A stretch of 64,000 nucleotides of DNA from contig DATGSX010000159.1 of the NCBI GenBank assembly GCA_035302145.1, positions 1 through 64,000 on the forward strand, written 5' to 3'. How positions within the stretch are numbered: position 1 is the stretch's first letter; each line of letters begins with the position of its first letter. Below are positions 34,087 through 43,344 of the stretch, one piece after another. The position numbers and the translations under genes are program-made. The DNA is from JAJYTI01 sp035302145. GTDB taxonomy: Bacteria > Bacteroidota > Bacteroidia > Flavobacteriales > Flavobacteriaceae. The notes beneath the pieces are model-generated. The model saw only the letters and a program-made list of their open reading frames with translations. It was not told the DNA's origin and ran no database searches.

Positions 34087-35076
34087 TTGAAAAATAGAGC
34101 GATACAGAAAATTGGAGTTTTAACTAGTGGTGGAGATTCACCTGGCATGAATGCTGCAATTCGAGCAGTAGTTCGAGCTTGTGCATATCAAGAGATAAAG
34201 TGCATAGGGGTATATAGAGGCTATCAAGGTCTAATAGAAGGCGATTTTATTGAATTAGGACCGCGATCGGTTAGAAACATTATTAATAAAGGTGGAACCT
34301 TTCTAAAGTCGGCACGTAGCGATGCCTTTAGAACAAAGGAAGGTATGCAAGAAGCTATAGTGCAAATAAGAAATGTTGGAATGGACGCTCTAGTGGTTAT
34401 TGGAGGGGATGGTTCATTTAAAGGTGCGACAGCCTTGGCTCTAGAATATGATTTTCCTGTTATAGGAATTCCGGGAACTATAGATAACGATATAGAAGGA
34501 ACCGACTTCACTATAGGATATGATACCGCTTTAAATACGGTTGTAGAGGCAATCGATAAAATACGTGATACGGCAAGTTCCCATAATCGCTTGTTTTTGA
34601 TTGAAGTAATGGGGAGAGATGCCGGTGATATAGCACTTAATGCCGGAGTAGGTGCTGGTGCTGAAGAAATACTTATTCCTGAAGAAGATTTGGGACGCGA
34701 GCGCTTGTTGGAAAAACTCGCTGCGAGTAAGAAGTCTGGTAAAACATCTAGTATTGTAGTGGTAGCCGAAGGCGATCAAATAGGGAAAAATATCTTTGGA
34801 TTAGCAGATTATATAAACGAAACCTTACCAGAGTACGATGTGCGAGTTACCGTATTAGGTCACATTCAAAGAGGAGGATCTCCTAGTTGCTACGATAGGG
34901 TATTAGCTAGTAGACTTGGAGTAGCTGCAGTAGATGCTTTGCTGGAAGGAAAAACAAGATCAATGGTTGCCATACGAAGCAATACTGTCATCACAGTTCC
35001 TTTTAAAGAAGTTGAAAAAAGAGATAGAAAAGTGGACTTTGAATTGATTCGAGTTTCCGAAATTGTATCTATATAA
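34087..35076 (+). CDS. pfkA: ATP-dependent 6-phosphofructokinase
   Basis: Phosphorylates fructose 6-phosphate, the committed step of glycolysis. The 329-residue protein has the glycine-rich start GVLTSGGDSPGMNAAIRA, the ATP loop GGDGSFKG (106-113; Gly at the position that favours ATP over pyrophosphate), the catalytic D133 in TIDND, and MGRDAGDIAL. The start is TTG at 34087; the first internal ATG would remove the substrate-binding N-terminus, so TTG is required. gapA follows after 27 bp, forming a glycolytic operon. Confidence 0.95.
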   Translation: MKNRAIQKIGVLTSGGDSPGMNAAIRAVVRACAYQEIKCIGVYRGYQGLIEGDFIELGPRSVRNIINKGGTFLKSARSDAFRTKEGMQEAIVQIRNVGMDALVVIGGDGSFKGATALALEYDFPVIGIPGTIDNDIEGTDFTIGYDTALNTVVEAIDKIRDTASSHNRLFLIEVMGRDAGDIALNAGVGAGAEEILIPEEDLGRERLLEKLAASKKSGKTSSIVVVAEGDQIGKNIFGLADYINETLPEYDVRVTVLGHIQRGGSPSCYDRVLASRLGVAAVDALLEGKTRSMVAIRSNTVITVPFKEVEKRDRKVDFELIRVSEIVSI

Positions 35077-35103
35077 AGAAAAGAAATAAAAATTAAATAA
35101 TAT

Positions 35104-36105
35104 ATGCAAGTAAAAAAGATTGGTATAAATGGATTTGGGCGTATAGGTAGATTGGCTATGCGTGTTATTTTAGAAAATCCTAAACTAGAAGTGGTTGGGG
35201 TAAATGATTTAATGGACATAGAACAGCTTGCTTATTTGCTAAAGCATGATTCTGTTCATGGAGCATTAAATAAAAAAGTACAAATAAAAGGTGAGTCTTT
35301 AGTTGTAGACGGGGAAACTATTCGAGTAACAGCGATTAAGGATGCTGAGAAGTTAGATTGGAAAGCATTAGGGGTGGACTTAGTTTTAGATTGTACGGGC
35401 GTTTATAGAGAGTTAGAGTCTGCTTCTAAGCACCTGGAGGCAGGGGCTAAAAAGGTATTGATTTCGGCTCCCTCAAAAACAGCTCCTATGTATGTAATGG
35501 GTGTAAATCATGAGAAAATGACAGCACAAGATACTATTATATCTAATGCATCTTGTACTACCAATTGCTTAGCACCGATGGCCAAAATTATTAATGACAA
35601 CTTTGGATTAAAAGAAGGCCTAATGACTACAATACATGCAGTAACAGGTTCGCAAGCTGTCGTAGATCAAAGTAACAGAAAAAATTATCGAATGGGGCGA
35701 AGTGCATTAGACAATATTATTCCAACAAGTACTGGAGCTGCAGTAGCCGTTACCAAGGTTATTCCAGAATTAAAAGGTAAACTTACAGGAATGGCATTTC
35801 GTGTACCAGTAGCTAACGTATCAGTCGTAGATTTGACTGTGAAAACAGAAAAAGCAACCTCTATTCAAGAAATAAATAAAGTATTTGAACAAGCATCTAA
35901 GGAAGATTATCAAGGGTTAGTAGCTTACGTAGACCAGCCTTTAGTATCGCAAGACTTTATTTCCAATACCTATTTATGTAACTACGATGCAGGTGCAAGT
36001 ATGGAATTAAATCCAAACTTTTTCAAATTGGTAGGTTGGTATGATAATGAATATGGCTATGCTGCAAACATGGTAGATTTAGCTATTCACAGTTTGAATC
36101 TATAA
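35104..36105 (+). CDS. gapA: Glyceraldehyde-3-phosphate dehydrogenase (type I)
   Basis: NAD-linked oxidation and phosphorylation of glyceraldehyde 3-phosphate. The 333 residues begin with KIGINGFGRIGRLAMR and carry the catalytic C151 in SNASCTTNCLAP, with the later conserved WYDNEYGYAANMVDL. NDLMD near residue 35 (with D rather than an NADP-selecting pattern) agrees with NAD use. It lies between pfkA and a sugar-kinase-like gene; all three are closely spaced and probably cotranscribed. Confidence 0.96.
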   Translation: MQVKKIGINGFGRIGRLAMRVILENPKLEVVGVNDLMDIEQLAYLLKHDSVHGALNKKVQIKGESLVVDGETIRVTAIKDAEKLDWKALGVDLVLDCTGVYRELESASKHLEAGAKKVLISAPSKTAPMYVMGVNHEKMTAQDTIISNASCTTNCLAPMAKIINDNFGLKEGLMTTIHAVTGSQAVVDQSNRKNYRMGRSALDNIIPTSTGAAVAVTKVIPELKGKLTGMAFRVPVANVSVVDLTVKTEKATSIQEINKVFEQASKEDYQGLVAYVDQPLVSQDFISNTYLCNYDAGASMELNPNFFKLVGWYDNEYGYAANMVDLAIHSLNL

Positions 36106-36110
36106 ATAAT

Positions 36111-36959
36111 ATGATTTTAATTGCCGATTCAGGATCTACAAAATGCGACTGGCTGCTCGCTGACTCTAAGGGGAATATAGTACAAGAACAGAATGCACCT
36201 GGTATTAATCCAGTTATGTTTACTCCTGATGAAATTAAAGAACGAATTAGACTTGCTTCGGCGATTATACCTTATGCCGAATTGATAACACGAATTTATT
36301 TTTATGGTGCGGGATGTGGACTTTCTGCTAACCAAGAATTAGTTAGTATAGCATTGCAGAATTTCTATGATAATGCAAAAATTGAAGTGCAAAGCGATTT
36401 GGTAGCTGCTGTTCGTGCAACAGCAAAAGAACCAAGTATAGTATGCATACTAGGAACGGGATCTAACAGCTGCTATTTTGATGGAAAGAAAATTCACTTT
36501 GGATTCGATTCGCTTGGCTATAGCGTAATGGATGAGGCAAGTGGCAACTACTTTGGCAGGCAACTTCTTAGAGACTTCTTCTATAAAAGGATGCCAACGA
36601 ACTTATCGAACAGATTTGCAACAGAATTTAACTTGACAACCGAACAAGTTTTGTTGCGTTTATATAAAAGTCCAATGCCAGCAAAATACTTAGCATCATT
36701 TGCTAAATTTATTTTTGAAGTAGGATATACAGATACCTATATTAAAAACCTTTTAGAAAAAGGTTTTGAGGAATTAATAGAGTATCAATTAAAGTTATGG
36801 CCTGATTATAAAAAAATCCCAATTCATTTTATTGGTTCAATAGCTTATTTTGCAGAAGATATTTTGCGAAACACATTATCATCAAAGAGTATACTAACCG
36901 GAAGGGTACAAAAAGCGCCTATTCAAGGATTATATAACTATCACGCAGTCAATAAGTAA
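36111..36959 (+). CDS. N-acetylglucosamine kinase-like ATPase (BadF/BadG/BcrA/BcrD family)
   Basis: A 282-residue member of the actin-like ATPase superfamily. The first phosphate loop reads LIADSGSTKCDWLLAD and the second LGTGSNSCYFD. This resembles the eukaryote-like N-acetylglucosamine kinases and the BadF/BcrA group; in Bacteroidota such proteins are annotated as N-acetylglucosamine kinase and could feed recycled amino sugar into the pathway. It lies 5 bp after gapA, consistent with a role in sugar entry to glycolysis. Substrate specificity is not proven by sequence. Confidence 0.8.
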   Translation: MILIADSGSTKCDWLLADSKGNIVQEQNAPGINPVMFTPDEIKERIRLASAIIPYAELITRIYFYGAGCGLSANQELVSIALQNFYDNAKIEVQSDLVAAVRATAKEPSIVCILGTGSNSCYFDGKKIHFGFDSLGYSVMDEASGNYFGRQLLRDFFYKRMPTNLSNRFATEFNLTTEQVLLRLYKSPMPAKYLASFAKFIFEVGYTDTYIKNLLEKGFEELIEYQLKLWPDYKKIPIHFIGSIAYFAEDILRNTLSSKSILTGRVQKAPIQGLYNYHAVNK

Positions 36960-37252
36960 ATTAATATAAAGTACAGCTTACTTATCTCTGTTGTTAAGTA
37001 AATCAAAATTTAGCTTTTAAGGTGAAATAATTCTTTAGGGAGTGGTTTTGTTGGTGTTCTTTAGTTATTTAAGAGTATTATTGCGATTAATCTTCAGGAT
37101 ATTGGTAATTTGTTTGATAAGAGATATGTGTAGTTTAAGCATAAAGTGATCTATATTTCTCAAAAAGCAATAGTTTTTAATATTATTGTATACTTTTAAA
37201 CACAGAAATAACAATTATTGGTTCTCAATCACAATTAAAAATAAATTATTTA

Positions 37253-39748
37253 ATGAAAAAAAATACACTCATAGCGTGTTTGGCCATCGCTTTATCTGCT
37301 TCTAGTATTTCTATTGCTCAGACACTTCAAGACAGAGAGAAAATAATACAAGGATATGATCTAGTAAAGTCTAAAAAGCTAACGCAAGAAATTAAGTCTT
37401 ATACAAAAGAGAATTATGATCGTGCTATGCGATTAGCACAGCGCCATGGTTGGCCTTTGACAATAGAGTATAAAGATGGAGGTTTTGGTGAATTAGTAGG
37501 AGTTTTAGAAGATGACTCACCATTATACTACCGAACATATAATAAAGGAGGCGTTAGTACAATACATGCTGATGCCGTTCACACTGGCGGAAGCGCCGGT
37601 TTAGATTTGAACGGTGAAAATATGATTGCCGGTGTTTGGGATGGTGGTACAGTACGTAGCTCTCATGTTCTATTCGAAGGCAGAGTGGTTAAAAAAGATA
37701 ATAGCGCTGATCAAAGTCATGGTACGCATGTAGCTGGTACAATTATAGGTAGTGCAACTATAAATAATGGTAGGGCCGTTGGTGTTGCGCCTCAAGCGAC
37801 AGTCTATAGCTACGACTGGAATAATGATTATGCTGAAATGATAAGTGCAGCACAAAGTGGTTTACTAGTTTCTAATCACTCTTATGGTATAGCTACAACC
37901 GATTATTATGGAAACCCAATTCCAGCATCTTATTTCGGGAAATATGATGCTGGCTCCCAATATTTAGATAATATGCTTTATCAATTAGAATATTATTTAA
38001 CAGTTTGGGCCGCAGGAAATGATAGGTCTGATTATAGCATTTTAAATCCAGGAAAAAGCGGATATGATTTATTGACTAGAGAAGGTAATTCAAAAAATAA
38101 CCTAGTTGTTGGTTCTATTCGTCAAATAGATAATTATACAAATCCAAGCCAGGTTAGGATTTCATCATTTTCAAATTATGGTCCCACGGACGATGGTAGA
38201 ATTAAGCCAGATATTACAGCGAAGGGTGATGAGGTGTATTCTGCTACCGCAATTTCAGACTGGTCTTATGGAACTATGTATGGTACATCTATGGCAGCAC
38301 CTTCTGCTGCTGGTGGTCTGGTGTTGATGCAACAGCATGCAAATGAAACGTATGGTGATTACTTACGAAGTGCTACATTACGTGCTCTAGTGGCACATAC
38401 TGCTTTAAAAGCTGGTTCGGAAGGTAGTCCAAATTACCGATTTGGTTGGGGAGTAATGAATGTTGAAGGAGCAACAAATATAATCACTAATGACGGAGAC
38501 AGTACATTACTTAAGGAAATGAAATTAATAGATGGTCAAAACTACTTAAGGAGTTTAGAGGCATCTGAAGTGGAAGATCTTATTGCTACAATAGCATGGA
38601 CAGATTTACCTGGTGAAACAAGTCAAGGTACGGATGATAGAACACCAGTGTTGGTAAACGACTTAGATATTCGGTTAATTGAAATAGAAGGAGATACCTA
38701 TTATCCATATGTTTTAGATCCTAATAACCCAAGTGCTTCAGCAACTACTGGGGATAATTTTAGAGATAATATAGAGAAGATAGAGGTTTCTAATCCTGAA
38801 GGGGAATATAACTTATCGATCTCGCATAAGGGAATTTTAGAAGAAGGTGAGCAAAAACTTAGTCTGATTATGAGCGGAATCACAAATAAACCTTTAGTCT
38901 TAGAAACATATGATAATAATAAATATATATGTGTTAATTCTGTTGATGAGAACGCTATAGAACTGTTGGTATCTTCTGAATATAATATTGAAAATACAGT
39001 TTTAACAGTACAAGATGCACCACAAGGAGTTACTGTAATCATAGATGATTCCGACTTAGGAAATGGTATTGTAACATTGAATATTAGTGGATTGTTGAAC
39101 TTAAATAGCGATACCTATGTTTTTAAAATTAAAGCTGTAAATGGTGCAGATGAAGCTCATTTATATCCTGTAATCAATATAGCAAATGATTTATTTGAAC
39201 CTGTAGAACTGGTAAGTCCAGAAAACGGGGAAGATATGCTCAGAAACTTTGCTAGATTAGTTTGGAATCCTGTAAACGATGCTAGAGTGATTTCATATAC
39301 TGTCGAAATAGCTACAGATGAAGATTTTGTAAATATTCTTGATGTGATAGAAGATATTGAAGGTGATTACCATTTATATAGGGGTGTAAACAATCAGGGA
39401 ATTGCCCATGATACAGATTACTATTGGAGAGTTAAAGCAATTGGGGAATGTGGAGAAGGAGAATATAGTGATACTTATGTTTTCCACACATACGACCTAT
39501 CAGTAGAGGATTTTAAAACTACAGATTTTGTGGTACATCCAAATCCAGCAACCAATCAGGTTACTATAAGTAGTCCTACGCTAATTAAGGAAGTTAAAGT
39601 AATGAACGTTCTAGGACAAGAGGTTATGGTTTTAAATCCAAATACAGATCAAACTCTAATAGATATTAGTGTTTTACCTTCAGGAAATTACTTGTTACAA
39701 ATTTCTGACGATACAACTACTCAAGTTAAAAGATTAATAAAGAGATAG
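37253..39748 (+). CDS. S8 family serine peptidase (subtilase) with T9SS C-terminal sorting domain
   Basis: An 831-residue secreted protease. A signal peptide (MKKNTLIACLAIALSASSISIAQ) is followed by a short propeptide-like region and the subtilase domain with the catalytic triad D130 (GVWDGG), H156 (SHGTHVAG) and S346 (GTSMAAP), plus oxyanion N256 (AAGNDRSD). A region of beta-sandwich, including a fibronectin-III-like segment (about 650-745), precedes the C-terminal type A sorting domain starting near VVHPNPATNQV and ending in RLIKR. It should be exported by Sec, crossed over the outer membrane by the type IX system and attached or released at the surface. It stands alone, 293 bp after the sugar-kinase-like gene, and ends at a terminator. 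Confidence 0.93.
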   Translation: MKKNTLIACLAIALSASSISIAQTLQDREKIIQGYDLVKSKKLTQEIKSYTKENYDRAMRLAQRHGWPLTIEYKDGGFGELVGVLEDDSPLYYRTYNKGGVSTIHADAVHTGGSAGLDLNGENMIAGVWDGGTVRSSHVLFEGRVVKKDNSADQSHGTHVAGTIIGSATINNGRAVGVAPQATVYSYDWNNDYAEMISAAQSGLLVSNHSYGIATTDYYGNPIPASYFGKYDAGSQYLDNMLYQLEYYLTVWAAGNDRSDYSILNPGKSGYDLLTREGNSKNNLVVGSIRQIDNYTNPSQVRISSFSNYGPTDDGRIKPDITAKGDEVYSATAISDWSYGTMYGTSMAAPSAAGGLVLMQQHANETYGDYLRSATLRALVAHTALKAGSEGSPNYRFGWGVMNVEGATNIITNDGDSTLLKEMKLIDGQNYLRSLEASEVEDLIATIAWTDLPGETSQGTDDRTPVLVNDLDIRLIEIEGDTYYPYVLDPNNPSASATTGDNFRDNIEKIEVSNPEGEYNLSISHKGILEEGEQKLSLIMSGITNKPLVLETYDNNKYICVNSVDENAIELLVSSEYNIENTVLTVQDAPQGVTVIIDDSDLGNGIVTLNISGLLNLNSDTYVFKIKAVNGADEAHLYPVINIANDLFEPVELVSPENGEDMLRNFARLVWNPVNDARVISYTVEIATDEDFVNILDVIEDIEGDYHLYRGVNNQGIAHDTDYYWRVKAIGECGEGEYSDTYVFHTYDLSVEDFKTTDFVVHPNPATNQVTISSPTLIKEVKVMNVLGQEVMVLNPNTDQTLIDISVLPSGNYLLQISDDTTTQVKRLIKR

Positions 39749-39772
39749 TTTAGTATTTAACATATATTTTAT

Positions 39773-39806
39773 AAAGCTCCTGTTAATTATAGCAGGAGCT
39801 TTTTTA
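39773..39806 (+). terminator. Terminator after the subtilase gene
   Basis: AAAGCTCCTG and CAGGAGCTTT form a 10-bp stem with a 10-nt loop, followed by T5. Confidence 0.85.
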
Positions 39807-39847
39807 TTTAGTATATTTAAGGAGATTTCTATAAAGTTTTATTAATA

Positions 39848-41386
39848 ATGGTAACTAAGGTATATGGAAGTGCTGTTTATGGCGTCGATGCTATAACTAT
39901 TACTATAGAGGTTCATGTAAATAGAGGAATTGGTTATCACTTGGTAGGATTACCAGATAACGCAATAAAAGAAAGTAACTATAGGATTGCTGCCGCATTG
40001 CAGAATAATGGATACAAGATTCCGGGAAAGAAGATTACATTAAATATGGCTCCTGCCGATATGCGTAAAGAAGGATCTGCATATGACTTACCCCTGGCTA
40101 TGGGAATATTAATTGCTACGGAACAAATCTATTGTCAGAAAAACATTGAAGAATATATTATTATGGGAGAACTTTCTCTCGATGGGACATTGCAGCCAAT
40201 AATTGGTGCTCTTCCAATAACCTTACAAGCCAAAGTGGAAAACTTTAAGGGGATTATTTTACCAAAACAGAACGCTATGGAAGCTGCTATAGTAGAAGGT
40301 ATGGAGGTTTATGGTGTAGAAAATATTATGGAAGTAATAGACTTCTTTGTGAAACAAAAACCCTTAGAACAAACCAAAGTTGATATTAAAGCTGATTTAG
40401 CCGAAAATACTATATTTAAGCATGACTTCGAGGACATAAAAGGCCAAGAATCTATAAAACGATGTATGGAAATCGCTGCTGCTGGTGGACATAATATAGT
40501 TCTTATCGGACCACCAGGTTCTGGAAAAACCATGATAGCAAAACGTCTTCCAACTATTTTACCACCGATGACAATAGCAGAAACTCTAGAAACAACAAAA
40601 ATTCATAGTGTTGCTGGTAGAACTTTAGGTCATAACGGTATTGTTCAAGAACGTCCTTTTCGAAGTCCACATCACACCATCAGCGATGTTGCCCTTGTTG
40701 GTGGAGGTAGTTATCCTAAACCAGGTGAAATTTCATTGGCACATAATGGCGTGTTATTTTTAGATGAATTACCTGAGTTTAAAAGAAGTGTATTGGAGGT
40801 TATGCGTCAACCTTTAGAAGATAGAGAAGTGACCATTTCTAGGGCTAGATTTACCGTAAACTATCCTGCAAGTTTTATGCTTGTCGCTAGTATGAATCCA
40901 AGTCCAAGTGGATATTTTAATGATGGTAGCTCTTCCTTTACTTCAACACCTGCCGAAATGCAACGTTATTTAGGTAAAATATCGGGGCCATTACTAGACC
41001 GTATCGATATGCACGTAGAAGTTACTCCTGTTAAATTCGAAGAATTAAGCGATTCACGTAAAGGGGAGCCTAGTGCAAAAATTAGAGCAAGAGTCGTGAA
41101 AGCACGGAATATACAATCGGATCGATTTAAAGATTATAAGGATATACATTACAATGCGCAAATGGGGGTTAGACAGATTAGAAAATATTGTCAGTTAGAC
41201 GATGCCTCTAGTAAAATACTAGAAATTGCTATGAAAAAATTAAATCTTTCGGCAAGGGCATATGATAGAATTTTGAAAGTGAGTAGAACAATAGCCGATT
41301 TAGAAAACACTAAAGAAATTAACACCATCCATATTTCCGAGGCAATTCAGTATAGAAGCTTAGATAGAGAAGGATGGATAGGCTAG
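39848..41386 (+). CDS. YifB family Mg chelatase-like AAA ATPase (ComM type)
   Basis: A 512-residue AAA+ protein. The N-terminal 190 residues are the Lon-protease-like ChlI domain; the ATPase has Walker A GPPGSGKTMIAKRLP (221-235) and Walker B VLFLDELPEF, followed by the magnesium-chelatase-type C-terminal domain. In Vibrio cholerae the homologue ComM is a branch-migration helicase that aids integration of incoming DNA during transformation. Function in this organism is inferred from family. It is followed after 93 bp by a separate-looking signalling cassette. Confidence 0.92.
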   Translation: MVTKVYGSAVYGVDAITITIEVHVNRGIGYHLVGLPDNAIKESNYRIAAALQNNGYKIPGKKITLNMAPADMRKEGSAYDLPLAMGILIATEQIYCQKNIEEYIIMGELSLDGTLQPIIGALPITLQAKVENFKGIILPKQNAMEAAIVEGMEVYGVENIMEVIDFFVKQKPLEQTKVDIKADLAENTIFKHDFEDIKGQESIKRCMEIAAAGGHNIVLIGPPGSGKTMIAKRLPTILPPMTIAETLETTKIHSVAGRTLGHNGIVQERPFRSPHHTISDVALVGGGSYPKPGEISLAHNGVLFLDELPEFKRSVLEVMRQPLEDREVTISRARFTVNYPASFMLVASMNPSPSGYFNDGSSSFTSTPAEMQRYLGKISGPLLDRIDMHVEVTPVKFEELSDSRKGEPSAKIRARVVKARNIQSDRFKDYKDIHYNAQMGVRQIRKYCQLDDASSKILEIAMKKLNLSARAYDRILKVSRTIADLENTKEINTIHISEAIQYRSLDREGWIG

Positions 41387-41479
41387 TACAGAAAATAACA
41401 TTTATTAATTTGACAAGTATTTATCGACAATATTTATTTTTTACAATTATGAGGTAATTATTAAAAACAATAGTCATTT

Positions 41480-41860
41480 ATGAAAGAAGAAATACCAGGA
41501 TTAATTGAGTACACTGAGGCAAAAGCTCTTCATGCAAAATGGTTGGATACAAGAGGTGAGATTATAGCAAATGCTCTTGGTCATGAAGAGTCTTACGAAA
41601 TAAATTTTTCGGCAAACGATTTGTTGAAATACTTAGAATATGTAATAGAATCATCTAAGGAGCAAGGAATAGATGAGCCGGGGATTCGTATTTTATTTGG
41701 AACATACGATGAAGATAAAAATCCATCACTAGAAAAGCTTAGAACCAAAGCAACAGTTGTCTTAGTTCCAACTGTTGAAAGTAGTGCTGATAGTAGTTGT
41801 AATAAAACTATAAACGCTCTAAATCGTGCTCATACTGGTTGGCCACCAATCGGACTTTAA
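41480..41860 (+). CDS. Protein of unknown function, first gene of a signalling cassette
   Basis: A 126-residue soluble protein with no signal peptide or membrane segment. The first half is helical (PGLIEYTEAKALHAKWLD, ANDLLKYLEYVIESSKEQG); the second half has short strands (GIRILFGTYDED, KATVVLVPTVES) and a Cys in SSCNK; it ends in GWPPIGL. I do not recognise a described domain. It sits 6 bp before a membrane protein gene and then a histidine kinase and response regulator, so a part in that signalling path is plausible from position only. It starts a new unit after YifB. Confidence 0.75.
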   Translation: MKEEIPGLIEYTEAKALHAKWLDTRGEIIANALGHEESYEINFSANDLLKYLEYVIESSKEQGIDEPGIRILFGTYDEDKNPSLEKLRTKATVVLVPTVESSADSSCNKTINALNRAHTGWPPIGL

Positions 41861-41866
41861 TATAGT

Positions 41867-42583
41867 ATGTGGATAATTGATTATTTAAAATCGGTTGGGC
41901 TTATCTTTTCATTAGAGATTATTACGGTAATAACAGGGTTATACTTTTTATTTACTCGTAAAGTGTCTAAGACGATTAAACTATATATATATTTAATTTC
42001 TGCTACATTACTTGTAGAAATCTTAGCTTTATATACGGCCGTAGCATATTTTAGTGATTATAAATACTTCTCCATCGTTGAAGGCACTCGTTTTGCAGCT
42101 AACTTTTGGATGTATAATATCTTTGAGATAGTTACTATTGTTTTTCTGCTATATTATTTCGGCCGCCTATTAACGTCTAAAGGATATAAGAAACTATTAT
42201 TGGGATTTGGGAGCGTTTTCGTACTCAGCAGTATAATAGTTTTTATTATTAATGATGATGCTTTTTTTAGTCAAGTGTCAGCATTCGTTACTATTACAGG
42301 AGCGTTTTTATTATTAATTAGTATTGGTTTCTATTTGGTAGAATTATTACAAGGAAAAATAATATTAAAAGGACAAAACAGGTTTCCGCTATTTGTCGCA
42401 GTCGGTGTTGGTATATCTTATTTAGCAAGTTTACCATTCTTAATTTATAGCAATAATTATCACTCCTCTGGAGATCAGGATTTTATAGATTTGTATATAA
42501 GAGGGCTGCAAATAATCAATATTATTGTTTATCTAATATTAATAAATGGCTTTTTTATATGTCTGTCCAAGAAAAACAGCTGA
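41867..42583 (+). CDS. Multi-spanning membrane protein of unknown function, upstream of a histidine kinase
   Basis: A 238-residue protein with about seven hydrophobic segments (near 10-27, 38-60, 80-105, 112-127, 134-155, 166-186 and 210-232) and short loops. No enzymatic motif is visible. It has the size and layout of a seven-helix membrane sensor module without a kinase. Its end overlaps the kinase start by 25 bp, and that kinase lacks a sensor domain of its own, so this protein may be its sensing partner. This is inference; a transport or scaffold role is equally open. Confidence 0.75.
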   Translation: MWIIDYLKSVGLIFSLEIITVITGLYFLFTRKVSKTIKLYIYLISATLLVEILALYTAVAYFSDYKYFSIVEGTRFAANFWMYNIFEIVTIVFLLYYFGRLLTSKGYKKLLLGFGSVFVLSSIIVFIINDDAFFSQVSAFVTITGAFLLLISIGFYLVELLQGKIILKGQNRFPLFVAVGVGISYLASLPFLIYSNNYHSSGDQDFIDLYIRGLQIINIIVYLILINGFFICLSKKNS

Positions 42584-43344
42584 TTATATACATCTCTATT
42601 TTTGGGGTGGCATTAGTAATTCTAATTAGCTTATTATTTTATATTTTTTATACATCAAGAAAAAAAATATTATTAGAAAAGTTTGAGGCAAAACGTCGAT
42701 ATCAAGAACAACTAAATAACATTACACTTGAAATTCAGGACCAAACCCTTAAAAATGTTGGAAGAGAGTTACATGACAATCTAGGACAAAAATTGACACT
42801 AGCTAATTTGCAGTTAGGAACAATGAAGGTCAATGACATGATACTTGCTGAACAGAAAAAATCGCTTGCTGAGATCCTACAAGAGTCTATTATAGATTTA
42901 CGCAGTTTATCGAAAACTTTAAACTCCGATATTGTGACTAATAACGGATTACTGTATTCTATTGAACAGGAAGTGTCTCGGTTAAATAGACTGAACTATA
43001 TTAATGTAAATTTAAACGTTATAGGCACCCCATACCGTCTTACTAAAGAGAAGGAGCTGGTAATGTTTAGAATATTTCAAGAATCTATAAACAACACCTT
43101 AAAACATGCTGGTGCAACTTCTCTTTTTATAGAACTTGGCTTTGCTAAAAAACAAATCCATATGAAATTAACAGATGATGGAGAAGGATTTGATGTTGAG
43201 GGTAACTTTAATAGTGCTGGTATGAAAAGCATGAAAAGTAGAGCAGCACTTATTCAGGCAGAGTTGAACATTAAAAGTAGTGCAAAGGGTACAAAAATTA
43301 AGGTGGTTTTAGATAATTTAAACGACAGAAATTATGAAGAATAA
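42559..43344 (+). CDS. Sensor histidine kinase (HisKA_3/NarX-DegS type) lacking an input domain
   Basis: A 261-residue kinase with one N-terminal membrane helix (about 9-31), a short coiled-coil-like linker (34-65), the dimerisation and phosphorylation domain with H72 in GRELHDNLGQKL, and a HATPase_c domain with the N box FRIFQESINNTLKHA and the D/G boxes LTDDGEGFD and GMKSMKSRAAL. There is almost no periplasmic part, so the signal must come from elsewhere, perhaps the membrane protein encoded just upstream. It overlaps the response regulator gene by 11 bp, so the pair is coupled. Confidence 0.9.
   Translation: MSVQEKQLIIYISIFGVALVILISLLFYIFYTSRKKILLEKFEAKRRYQEQLNNITLEIQDQTLKNVGRELHDNLGQKLTLANLQLGTMKVNDMILAEQKKSLAEILQESIIDLRSLSKTLNSDIVTNNGLLYSIEQEVSRLNRLNYINVNLNVIGTPYRLTKEKELVMFRIFQESINNTLKHAGATSLFIELGFAKKQIHMKLTDDGEGFDVEGNFNSAGMKSMKSRAALIQAELNIKSSAKGTKIKVVLDNLNDRNYEE

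Noticed and set aside
36960..37252. 293-bp gap before the subtilase gene as a possible hidden small gene
   Set aside because: No open frame over about 30 codons with coding character; AT-rich, probably only the promoter region, although no good TTTG/TAnnTTTG pair was found.
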